Shown: in pieces, positions 45,324 through 52,500 of the stretch
How positions within the stretch are numbered: the first letter of the stretch is position 1
Layout: each line of letters begins with the position of its first letter
NCBI GenBank assembly: GCA_041694635.1
Contig: JBDNHI010000156.1
Coordinates: 1-64,000, forward strand
Direction: 5' to 3'
Length of the DNA: 64,000 nt
Source of the DNA: UBA969 sp041694635
GTDB lineage: Bacteria; Planctomycetota; Planctomycetia; Gemmatales; Gemmataceae
Program-made: the position numbers and the translations under genes
The notes under the pieces: model-generated
What the model saw: the letters and a program-made list of their open reading frames with translations, nothing else
Told to the model about the DNA's origin: nothing
Databases searched by the model: none

Positions 45324-45407
45324 GGGTAGGTGGCCGAGCGGCCAATGGCATCAGACTGTAAATCTGACGGACTTTGTCCTACGTGGGTTCGAATCCCCCC
45401 CTACCCA
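45324..45407 (+). tRNA. tRNA-Tyr (anticodon GTA)
   Basis: An 84-base class II tRNA. Acceptor GGGTAGG pairs with CCTACCC. The anticodon stem TCAGA/TCTGA carries CTGTAAA, anticodon GTA. The long variable arm and A discriminator fit tyrosine. It lies 105 bases after tRNA-Thr. Confidence 0.96.
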
Positions 45408-45429
45408 TTGGAGTTTTGTTTTCTGCCTT

Positions 45430-45500
45430 GCGGGTGTAGCTCAATGGCAGAGCCCCTGTTTTCCAAGCAGGATATGGGAGTTCGATTCTCCTCACCCGCT
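45430..45500 (+). tRNA. tRNA-Gly (anticodon TCC)
   Basis: A 71-base tRNA. Acceptor GCGGGTG pairs with CACCCGC. The anticodon stem CCTGT/GCAGG carries TTTCCAA, anticodon TCC, reading GGA/GGG. Discriminator T fits glycine. Confidence 0.95.
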
Positions 45501-45527
45501 TTGTGATTCTTTAAAAAGTTTCACTTC

Positions 45528-45599
<72 letters not shown>

Positions 45600-45621
45600 T
45601 TTCGGTAGATAGTTGTGGTTA

Positions 45622-45651
45622 GTATTTCTTCGGTGTGGCACTGAAGAATAC
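45622..45651 (+). terminator. possible terminator or processing hairpin between tRNA-Thr and tuf
   Basis: GTATTTCTTCGGTG pairs with CACTGAAGAATAC around TGG, with one bulged T. It is followed by CTGTTTTCT and then an A run. This could end the tRNA transcript or act as an RNA processing site before tuf. Confidence 0.5.
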
Positions 45652-45682
45652 CTGTTTTCTAAAAAAAATGGGTGCAAACTAT

Positions 45683-45711
45683 CTGACTTTTCCTAGAATC
45701 TAGGATATAAG
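45683..45711 (+). promoter_or_regulatory. promoter of tuf with a palindromic spacer
   Basis: CTGACT (45683-45688) and TATAAG (45706-45711) are 17 bases apart. The spacer holds the palindrome CCTAGAATCTAGG, which could be an operator or chance. The start would be about 40 bases before tuf. Confidence 0.5.
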
Positions 45712-45759
45712 TCTTGCGGGCATTCTTTTATAAACCTTTTTTGATCCTTCGGAGGCGTG

Positions 45760-46974
45760 ATGGCTAAGGAAATTTTCAATCGTAATAAACCCCATGTTAA
45801 TGTTGGCACTATTGGCCATATCGATCATGGTAAAACGACAACGACTGCGGCTATCGTCGCTCGTCAAGCTTTTAAAAATAAGATCGAAAAATTCAAGGAT
45901 TATAAAGAAATCGCCAAGGGTGGTACCGTACGCGATGATCTTAAAACCGTTACTATTGCAGTTGCACATGTCGAATACGAAACAGGTAAACGGCATTATG
46001 CCCACATCGACTGCCCAGGCCATGCTGACTATATCAAAAATATGATTACCGGCGCTGCACAAATGGATGCCGCAATTCTTGTCGTTGCTGCGAACGATGG
46101 ACCTATGCCTCAAACCCGCGAGCATATTTTGCTTGCGCGGCAGGTTGGTGTACCTCGTATCGTTGTTTACCTTAATAAGTGCGACCTTGTTGACGACCCT
46201 GAACTTCTAGACCTTGTTGAAATGGAAGTTCGAGAACTTCTTAATAAATATGAATATCCAGGCGATGAGATTCCTATCGTTCGGGGTAGTTCGCTTCCTG
46301 TTATGCTTTCGGCTGGAAAAGATGATGCGGCTGGTAAATGCCTTGACGATCTTATGGACTCACTTGATAATTACATTCCTGAACCTGTTCGTGAAGAAGA
46401 TAAGCCTTTCTTGATGAGTATCGAAGATGTGTTCTCAATCAAAGGTCGTGGTACGGTAGGAACCGGTCGTATTGAACGCGGCGGCTGTAAAGTTGGCGAC
46501 GAAGTCGAAATTCTTGGACTCCGTAAACTTCCAGGCAAGACCGTTATCACTGGGATCGAAATGTTCCAAAAAACTTTGGACAAAGGTATGGCCGGCGACA
46601 ATGTTGGTGTACTACTTCGTGGTATCGACCGCGATGGCCTAGAAAGAGGCCAAGTACTTGCCAAACCAGGTAGTATCAACCCTCATACTAAATTTGAGTG
46701 TTCCATTTATGTATTAAGCAAAGAAGAAGGCGGTCGTCATACCGCATTCTTTAGTGGCTATCGCCCCCAATTTTATTTCCGCACCACTGATGTTACTGGT
46801 AGCGTAACATTACCAGAAGGTGTTGAAATGTGTATGCCTGGCGACAATGTGAAAAGTTTGGTTGTTCAATTGGAACAAGACAAACCGATTGCAATGGATG
46901 AAGGCCTTCGCTTTGCTATCCGAGAAGGTGGCAGAACAGTGGGATCAGGTGTTGTAACCAAGATTCTTGAGTAA
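45760..46974 (+). CDS. tuf: elongation factor Tu with a divergent switch I
   Basis: EF-Tu delivers aminoacyl-tRNA to the ribosome. The 404-residue protein has the P-loop GHIDHGKTTTT, DCPGHADYIKN and the base motif NKCD, followed by normal domains 2 and 3 (GRGTVGTGRIERG, CSIYVLSKEEGGRHTAFF). The unusual part is switch I: instead of ARGITINTSHVEYE it reads LKTVTIAVAHVEYE, so the Arg-Gly-Ile of the G2 motif is lost while the Mg-binding Thr is kept. GGAGG stands four bases before ATG 45760, and a GTG directly upstream is less likely. It follows four tRNAs in the same order as E. coli thrU-tyrU-glyT-thrT-tufB. Confidence 0.97.
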   Translation: MAKEIFNRNKPHVNVGTIGHIDHGKTTTTAAIVARQAFKNKIEKFKDYKEIAKGGTVRDDLKTVTIAVAHVEYETGKRHYAHIDCPGHADYIKNMITGAAQMDAAILVVAANDGPMPQTREHILLARQVGVPRIVVYLNKCDLVDDPELLDLVEMEVRELLNKYEYPGDEIPIVRGSSLPVMLSAGKDDAAGKCLDDLMDSLDNYIPEPVREEDKPFLMSIEDVFSIKGRGTVGTGRIERGGCKVGDEVEILGLRKLPGKTVITGIEMFQKTLDKGMAGDNVGVLLRGIDRDGLERGQVLAKPGSINPHTKFECSIYVLSKEEGGRHTAFFSGYRPQFYFRTTDVTGSVTLPEGVEMCMPGDNVKSLVVQLEQDKPIAMDEGLRFAIREGGRTVGSGVVTKILE

Positions 46975-46995
46975 AAATGATTTGGTAAAAACTGC

Positions 46996-47043
46996 GGAGC
47001 ACCCGCGCAAGAATTTTCTTCAGTAGGTGCTCCTTAGTTTTAG
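46996..47043 (+). terminator. hairpin after tuf (terminator)
   Basis: GGAGCACC (46996-47003) pairs with GGTGCTCC (47036-47043), with an inner AAGAA/TTCTT stem. TTAGTTTT follows. It probably ends or reduces transcription from tuf into rpmG. Confidence 0.6.
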
Positions 47044-47060
47044 ATTTCTTGGAGTTTATA

Positions 47061-47213
47061 ATGCGTGAATATGTTTGGATGGAGTGTACAGAATCTGGTG
47101 AACGAAACTACAGGGTTCAAAAAGAAACTCGTGGACCTGAGCGTTTGGAGCTTAAAAAGTATTGCCCCAAATTGCGTAAGGTTACGATTCATAAAGAAAC
47201 CCGAAAAAAATAG
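47061..47213 (+). CDS. rpmG: 50S ribosomal protein L33
   Basis: A 50-residue protein too short for many gene callers. It reads MREYVWMECTESGERNY, then RGPERLELKKYCPKLRKVT and IHKETRKK, the L33 pattern. GGAG lies seven bases before the ATG. Zinc-binding L33 has two CxxC pairs; here each pair has lost its second cysteine (CTES and CPKL), leaving two cysteines, so the zinc site is probably gone. It sits between tuf and tRNA-Trp/secE, the common bacterial place. Confidence 0.93.
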   Translation: MREYVWMECTESGERNYRVQKETRGPERLELKKYCPKLRKVTIHKETRKK

Positions 47214-47314
47214 TTGTCACTCCGAGTTGTTGCATCATTGTTAACATTAATTCATACATAAATTACTGTTTGAATTGTTAATAAATCATACAATTACTTT
47301 GGTAAGACTTAAAT

Positions 47315-47387
47315 ACGGGTGTAGCTCAACTGGCAGAGCACCGGTCTCCAAAACCGGGGGTTGAAGGTTCGACTCCCTCCGCCCGTG
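47315..47387 (+). tRNA. tRNA-Trp (anticodon CCA)
   Basis: A 73-base tRNA. Acceptor ACGGGTG pairs with CGCCCGT (one G-T pair). The anticodon stem CCGGT/ACCGG carries CTCCAAA, anticodon CCA. Discriminator G fits tryptophan. Its place just before secE is widely conserved. Confidence 0.96.
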
Positions 47388-47501
47388 CTTTTGGTGATTT
47401 TGGAACTAACTTGGATAACTGTTGTTTTTTTATAAGATCTTGTAGGTGATAATCGTATTTTCGCCTGATCTTTTCATAGTGTTGGTAGCCTCAGGATTAC
47501 A

Positions 47502-48779
47502 ATGGCATCGACCATCAAAAATGAGCAGATAACTTCTTCTAAATCCGATTACGCAAATCCAGCGTATTACGGTCTGGGATTTGTTATTATTTTTACAGCG
47601 ATTGCTTTTGCATTGCTGCAGTTACTTCCTTTCTTTTGGTTTGATATTCTTAAAATTCCAGCTTCCCCTACTTCTAAAATAGCCCTTGCAGTTGTCACCT
47701 TTGCACTTGGTATTTTTGCACTTGTAACTATAGGCAAAAACAAATTATTTACAGAATTAAATGGGTTAAAAGCAGCCGTTTTTATTGGCTTTGTTCTTAT
47801 TTTGTTAAATCTAGTTGTTTTTTCTTGGTGGGGTAAGTTTAGTGAAACTCTTGTTTTTGAAAAAGGCTTTTTTCCTGAATCATTTGGTATTAGTTTTGCA
47901 ATTGCGGGTTGCGCAGTATTCATAATTGCTTCTTTGATGTTTTTTGTAAAACCTTCCAATCTTAAATTATTTAAGCAAATTGAAGAGCAAGGTTGGTTCT
48001 CCCGAGAATCGTTTAAACATAATCAGGGACCCCGGATTCGTAGAGGCACCATTCTTTGCTTATTAGTTCTTTTTGGTACGGGAATTTATGTTCTTGTAAA
48101 AAATGAGACTTTGTCTCGTGGCGGTAATAACCTTAAAGTTGAAATTCCTTTTACTGCTAGAGTAAATATCAATCCAGATAAAACCGGTGACACCATCGCC
48201 ATTTTGGAAACTTTTGGTTACAAAACTGAACAACCAAATGTCTCCCGTCAACAGTATCGTTTAGCTAATCAATCTGTCGATGCGAACAACTTTGTAAAAA
48301 TTGGTTTGCTCACGGGTGACTCGAAATACAAAAGCAATGAAATAGTTTCAAAAGAATTCTATCAAGAAGAATCTCGAGAACTTACAAAAAATGATCGTAA
48401 GCCTGCTGAGTCATCGGAGCCTAAAACTGCAGATGGTAATTTGGTTTACCAGTCTATAATACTTATCCCAGGGACTCAGTTTTCGGTTCCTATTTTGTTA
48501 ATTATAATTGGAATTTGGATTTCTTGGCGAATTGTTAATATTCCGGTGTTTGCAGATTTCTTAATCGCCACCGAAGCCGAGATGAATAAAGTCTCTTGGA
48601 CAACGAATAAAAAATTGTTCCATGACACAATTGTTGTACTGACCACTTTGGTGCTAATGTCGGTATTTCTATTTGCGATGGATCAGTTTTGGAGAATTTT
48701 CTTGAGTAAAGCGGGGGTGCTTCGCTTTGGTCAAGATAATGTTCAGAAAAACACAAGTGTTGACCTAAAAAAATGGTAA
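47502..48779 (+). CDS. secE: preprotein translocase subunit SecE with a large N-terminal membrane extension
   Basis: The last 75 residues are SecE: FADFLIATEAEMNKVSWTTN (about 350-369) and the single conserved membrane helix VVLTTLVLMSVFLFAMDQFW. Ahead of them stand about 345 residues with five or more extra membrane segments (about 23-45, 58-80, 90-110, 127-150, 185-205) and an extracytoplasmic stretch near 210-315. Typical SecE is 60-130 residues with one or three helices. The extension is conserved in no motif that I recognise. Position between tRNA-Trp and nusG confirms identity. It works with SecY and SecG in protein export. Confidence 0.92.
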   Translation: MASTIKNEQITSSKSDYANPAYYGLGFVIIFTAIAFALLQLLPFFWFDILKIPASPTSKIALAVVTFALGIFALVTIGKNKLFTELNGLKAAVFIGFVLILLNLVVFSWWGKFSETLVFEKGFFPESFGISFAIAGCAVFIIASLMFFVKPSNLKLFKQIEEQGWFSRESFKHNQGPRIRRGTILCLLVLFGTGIYVLVKNETLSRGGNNLKVEIPFTARVNINPDKTGDTIAILETFGYKTEQPNVSRQQYRLANQSVDANNFVKIGLLTGDSKYKSNEIVSKEFYQEESRELTKNDRKPAESSEPKTADGNLVYQSIILIPGTQFSVPILLIIIGIWISWRIVNIPVFADFLIATEAEMNKVSWTTNKKLFHDTIVVLTTLVLMSVFLFAMDQFWRIFLSKAGVLRFGQDNVQKNTSVDLKKW

Positions 48780-48803
48780 ACAACTGTTTCGGAGTTGGGA
48801 ACA

Positions 48804-49445
48804 ATGGCATCTGAAAATGCGGAACATTCTGTAGATCCTACCACGACTTCTGAAAGTACTATTCAGAATTCTGTACCACAACCTGCCCCTTCCTTGCCTA
48901 ATTCCGACAAGCGATGGTATGTTGTTAAGGTGCAAAGTGGCAGGGAAGAAGCGATCAAAGAATCTTTAGAACGCAGGGTAAAAATTGATGGCCTAGAAGA
49001 TTTCTTCGGGCAAATTTATATCCCTATCGAAAAAGTTACTGAAATGCGCAGAGGTAAAAGAGTTTCTCGAGAACGGAAACTTTTCCCCGGTTATTTAATG
49101 GTGGAAGTTGAATTCAACGATCCTATCCTTTATCTTTTCCGCGAAACAACAGGTGTTGGAGATTTTGTGGGCGGTACTGCATCCCATAAATTACCTACCC
49201 CTATGAGTGATAAAGAAATTGAACGCATGCTTCGCGTCAAGGGAGACAATGTTGCTCCTACCCTTGTTAGCAAACCTGCGTTTGATATGGGTGACCGCAT
49301 TAAGGTAAAGGATGGAACCTTTGCTGGAATGGACGGAGAAGTTAAAGAGATTTTAGAAGGATTAGGCCGGGTTAAAGTGGAATTAACTATTTTTGGAAGA
49401 CCAGTTCCCGTTGAATTGGAATACTGGCAAGTTGAAACAGTTTAA
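48804..49445 (+). CDS. nusG: transcription termination/antitermination protein NusG
   Basis: A 213-residue NusG. After a 35-residue Ser/Pro-rich leader comes the NGN domain (KRWYVVKVQSGREEAIKESL, RERKLFPGYLMVEVE, TTGVGDFVGG). The KOW domain follows (FDMGDRIKVKDGTFAGMDGEV, ELEYWQVETV). It binds RNA polymerase and couples it to Rho or the ribosome. ATG 48804 is chosen; a TTG nine bases upstream is possible. It follows secE by 24 bases. Confidence 0.96.
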   Translation: MASENAEHSVDPTTTSESTIQNSVPQPAPSLPNSDKRWYVVKVQSGREEAIKESLERRVKIDGLEDFFGQIYIPIEKVTEMRRGKRVSRERKLFPGYLMVEVEFNDPILYLFRETTGVGDFVGGTASHKLPTPMSDKEIERMLRVKGDNVAPTLVSKPAFDMGDRIKVKDGTFAGMDGEVKEILEGLGRVKVELTIFGRPVPVELEYWQVETV

Positions 49446-49458
49446 TTAAGGGTTAGAA

Positions 49459-49923
49459 ATGGCAAAGCAAGTTACCGCACAGATTCGTCTCCAATGTCCA
49501 GGTGGTTTAGCTACCCCTGCTCCCCCTGTTGGCCCTGCTTTGGGTCAGCATGGTGTGAATATTGGGGCTTTTGTCTCGCAATTTAATGAGCGGACCAAAG
49601 ATAATAAAGGCATTATTGTTCCTATTGTCATCACGGTTTATTCAGATCGATCTTTTGAATTTATTGTTAAAAGTCCTCCAGCATCGATTCTTCTTAAAAT
49701 CGCTGCCGGTATTCCTCCTGAAAAGAAAAAGGGTGGAGATGTCATTCCTGGGGATGAGAAAACCAAAGGTAGTGGCAAATACAAAGGTTTCAAAGTGTCA
49801 CAGTCTCAAGTTCGGGATATTGCTCAAAAGAAGCTTTCCGACCTCAATGCTCGTGACCTTGATCACGCTACTCGTATCATTGCTGGGACTGCTCGCAGCC
49901 TTGGTTTAACAGTAGAAGCTTAG
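49459..49923 (+). CDS. rplK: 50S ribosomal protein L11
   Basis: A 154-residue L11: QIRLQCPGGLATPAPPVGPALG at the start (written here as two adjoining motifs of the N-terminal domain), GVNIGAFVSQFNERT, and the rRNA-binding C-terminal domain with VSQSQVRDIAQKKL and ARSLGLTVE. It forms the GTPase-associated centre with L10 and L12. AGGG lies seven bases before the ATG. It is 13 bases after nusG in the operon. Confidence 0.97.
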   Translation: MAKQVTAQIRLQCPGGLATPAPPVGPALGQHGVNIGAFVSQFNERTKDNKGIIVPIVITVYSDRSFEFIVKSPPASILLKIAAGIPPEKKKGGDVIPGDEKTKGSGKYKGFKVSQSQVRDIAQKKLSDLNARDLDHATRIIAGTARSLGLTVEA

Positions 49924-50024
49924 AGTCTAAACAAAATATCATCAAGAATCGGCCAAAATCTTGTGGCCGATATGGCTTGTTGTATCTACCATAAGATATT
50001 CACGCATAATTTTGGAAAGTAGCT

Positions 50025-50867
50025 ATGGCAAAATCAAAATCAGATAATGAAACAAGTAACAACCTTGCAGAGGGTGTTAACCCCACTGATACTAAAAAAA
50101 CCGAACCTAAGGTTGTATCAGAGGCTACAAATACAAAAAGAAGAGGGAAGCAACCTGGTCGACCACCTCGAAAAGGTAAAAAGTTAAACGCTAAAATTGC
50201 CTCACTTTATGAAAAAGTGTCTAAGGAAGGCCAACTTTCTTTAGTTAAAGCTATTGGTCTTTTAAAACAAATTAAGCGCGCTAAATTTGATGAAACTGTT
50301 GAAATTCATATGTCTTTAGGAATCGATTCTACTCAAAGTGATCAAATGATTCGCGGTAGCGTTGCATTACCTCATGGGATTGGTAAAAAAGTACGGGTTT
50401 TAGTTTTCTGCCAAGGTGATAATGTTTCCAAGGCAAAAGAAGCGGGTGCTGATTTTGTTGGTGATGCAGACCTCGTCAAGAAAATTCAAAACGAAAACTG
50501 GCTTGATTTTGATGTGGTTCTGGCTGCTCAGGATATGATGGGTCAGGTCAGCCGACTTGGTAAAGTTCTTGGGCCCCGTGGTTTAATGCCTACACCCAAA
50601 GCTGGAACCGTGATTACATCTGGGCAAGATATTGGTTCAGTCATTAAAGAATTCAAAGCTGGTAAAGTTGAATATCGTTCCGATAAAGGTGGCAATGTTC
50701 ATGCTGGGATTGGAAAGATTAGTTTTAATGACGATCAAATTGTTTCCAATGCACTTACTTTCGTGGAACAGGTTAGGTCTTCTAAACCAACTGGTATCAA
50801 GGGAAATTACATTAAATCAGTTACTCTTTCTGCTACTATGTCTCCCGGAATATCAGTAACGCTATAA
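50025..50867 (+). CDS. rplA: 50S ribosomal protein L1 with an N-terminal extension
   Basis: A 280-residue L1. The core (about residues 58-280) has AKFDETVEIHMSLGIDS, RGSVALPHGIGKKVRVLVF, AAQDMMGQVSRLGKVLGPRG and MPTPKAGTV. The first 57 residues are a low-complexity Lys/Asn/Thr-rich extension ending in GRPPRKGKKL, an AT-hook-like basic patch. L1 controls its own operon in many bacteria by binding mRNA. The 101-base gap before it is longer than elsewhere in this operon and could hold such a site, but I see no clear L1-type hairpin. Confidence 0.96.
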   Translation: MAKSKSDNETSNNLAEGVNPTDTKKTEPKVVSEATNTKRRGKQPGRPPRKGKKLNAKIASLYEKVSKEGQLSLVKAIGLLKQIKRAKFDETVEIHMSLGIDSTQSDQMIRGSVALPHGIGKKVRVLVFCQGDNVSKAKEAGADFVGDADLVKKIQNENWLDFDVVLAAQDMMGQVSRLGKVLGPRGLMPTPKAGTVITSGQDIGSVIKEFKAGKVEYRSDKGGNVHAGIGKISFNDDQIVSNALTFVEQVRSSKPTGIKGNYIKSVTLSATMSPGISVTL

Positions 50868-50924
50868 ACCAATAATGGACTTACAACTAAACTAATAGTT
50901 TGGCCAAAACGCAGGTAAATTCAA

Positions 50925-51509
50925 ATGAGCAAGTTAATTAAGGGTATGGAAATTGAAGCCCTTCGAGTGGACTTCAAAAATGTTAAAGATATGGTTTTTC
51001 TTGATATTCAAGCAATAACCGCTCAAAACAATACTGGCCTTAGGGCAGTTCTAAGAAAAAAGAATATTCGCTTAAAAGTTGTAAAAAACACTTTGGCTCG
51101 TATGGTTCTTTCGGAACAAGGCATTGTTGTTCCTAAATCTGCAGGTTACTTTGATGGGCCTACCGTTGTTGCTTGGGGTGCTAATAGTATTGCTGAACTT
51201 AGTCGTGAATTAGAAGTTGAACTCAAAAACCCCAAGTCTGCTGCGAAGTATAAAGATAAAGTTAAAATTAAAGGGGCTATAGCAGACTCTCAACCTGTTA
51301 CTTTTGAAGTAGCATTAAAGATGCCTACTCGCGAAGAGGCCATTGGAAAAATAGTTGGTTTGGTTCTTGCCCCTTCGGCCATTCTTGCAAGTCAGATTAT
51401 ATCTGCAGGAAGTACCATTGCGGGCCAGATCAAAACTATCTCGGAAAGGTCTGCTGCAGAAGTACCCGCTGCAGAAGTATCTGCTGCGGAAGTACCTGCT
51501 GCAAACTAG
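50925..51509 (+). CDS. rplJ: 50S ribosomal protein L10
   Basis: A 194-residue L10 with VDFKNVKDMVFLDIQAI, LRKKNIRLKVVKNTLA and FDGPTVVAWG in the N-terminal rRNA-binding domain. A C-terminal helix that carries L7/L12 dimers follows. The last 18 residues are three near-identical AAEVP/AAEVS units encoded by a short tandem repeat, a lineage-specific tail. It forms the stalk with rplL, whose gene follows 74 bases later. Confidence 0.96.
   Translation: MSKLIKGMEIEALRVDFKNVKDMVFLDIQAITAQNNTGLRAVLRKKNIRLKVVKNTLARMVLSEQGIVVPKSAGYFDGPTVVAWGANSIAELSRELEVELKNPKSAAKYKDKVKIKGAIADSQPVTFEVALKMPTREEAIGKIVGLVLAPSAILASQIISAGSTIAGQIKTISERSAAEVPAAEVSAAEVPAAN
51453..51503 (+). repeat. 15-base tandem repeat in the 3' end of rplJ
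   Basis: Three copies of a 15-base unit (GCTGCAGAAGTACCC and two variants differing at one to three bases) plus a partial fourth (GCTGCA). They encode AAEVP, AAEVS and AAEVP at the L10 C-terminus. Copy number may vary between strains. Confidence 0.85.
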
Positions 51510-51583
51510 GGGTCTTTTTTTACCGTTATTACGCACCGTTTGCTGCTAAGCTTCAAGCAGCGTTTTTGAAAGGAAAGTTTCTA

Positions 51584-51985
51584 ATGTCTGATGCAACTAC
51601 CTATGCTCCTGAGATTAAAGATCTTGGAGATAAAATCGTTACCCTAACCTTAAGCAAGGCAGTCGAATTAGCTGACTACCTTGAAAAAGTTCATAATATC
51701 AAACCTGCTGCAGGTGGTGGTGTTATGATGGCTGCTGCTGCTGCACCTGCTGGTGAAGCTCCTGCTGCTAAGACCGAATTCACAGTAGTTCTTGAATCTA
51801 TCGTAGCAGAAAAGAAAATTAGCATCATTAAGGTAGCCAGAGAAATCACTGGTTTAGGCCTAAAAGAAGCTAAGGATTTGGTTGAAGGAGCACCTAAGAA
51901 CGTTAAAGAAAACGTTTCTAAGGATGAAGCTGAAGCCATTAAAAAGAAGCTTGAAGATGCTGGTGCAAAAGTTAGCTTAAAATAA
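51584..51985 (+). CDS. rplL: 50S ribosomal protein L7/L12
   Basis: A 133-residue stalk protein. The N-terminal dimerisation helix pair (IVTLTLSKAVELADYLEKV) is followed by an Ala/Pro-rich hinge (AAAAAPAGEAPAAK). The C-terminal factor-binding domain is EFTVVLESIVAEKKISIIKV, then ITGLGLKEAKDLVEGAPK. ATG 51584 is chosen because AAAGGAAAG lies just upstream; an in-frame ATG/ATT at 51566 lacks this. It is followed by a hairpin and a long leader before rpoB. Confidence 0.97.
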   Translation: MSDATTYAPEIKDLGDKIVTLTLSKAVELADYLEKVHNIKPAAGGGVMMAAAAAPAGEAPAAKTEFTVVLESIVAEKKISIIKVAREITGLGLKEAKDLVEGAPKNVKENVSKDEAEAIKKKLEDAGAKVSLK

Positions 51986-52006
51986 AATATCGAATTATTA
52001 TTAGAG

Positions 52007-52032
52007 GAACATCTTTATTTATAAAGATGTTC
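52007..52032 (+). terminator. hairpin between rplL and rpoB (attenuator or terminator)
   Basis: GAACATCTTTA pairs perfectly with TAAAGATGTTC around TTTA and is followed by TTTAATATTTTG. The stem is AT-rich. At this place many bacteria have a partial terminator that lowers rpoBC expression relative to ribosomal proteins. Confidence 0.6.
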
Positions 52033-52500
52033 TTTAATATTTTGATTTTTGTTTGTAGTTTTGTATTTATTTTGGTTAATATAAGGTAGCATTCCTTATT
52101 TAGGATTTTTAGTTCTGAACTAAGTGAATGGATTCCTTTGTTTAGGCCTGCTTGCTGTTGGGGGTAGATATTTGTTTAGGTTATTAACAGAAGCGGTTAG
52201 AATTACTTATTTACTTGTACTTATTAGGGCCGTTAGCCAAGTTTGGATACTTGGCCTTAGCCTTTTTGGGAGATTATTTCTTATGCCAAAAAGTCCTTAT
52301 AATGTCCATACAGTTTTCAAGTCTTGTTTTTTTGAAGTCCGTAAAGCTATATTAATATTTAGATATCCCCCGGTTTATTGTTTAGATTTTTGATGTTCCC
52401 AGGGCTGACTCGGGAGCGTTTTTGGTTTGTCACCTCTTTCCTCCTTGTCGCCATTTTTGAACTTTGCTTGGAATACACCAAGGGTTAGGAGCTGGCTGCC
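52033..52500 (+). promoter_or_regulatory. rpoB upstream region, no gene seen
   Basis: A 468-base AT-rich leader. It contains a clear hairpin at 52236-52255 (GCCAAGT/ACTTGGC) followed by a T-rich run a few bases on, and AGGAG nine bases before rpoB. An 89-codon open frame at 52124-52393 has no ribosome binding site and no recognisable protein, and I regard it as spurious. A promoter is likely somewhere here but no pair of boxes stands out. Confidence 0.4.

Noticed and set aside
47411..47436. TTGGAT and TATAAG as a secE promoter
   Set aside because: The spacing is only 14 bases, too short for a normal housekeeping promoter.
52124..52393. 89-codon open frame upstream of rpoB
   Set aside because: No ribosome binding site, no recognisable domain, odd hydrophobic composition from T-rich DNA; more likely leader sequence.
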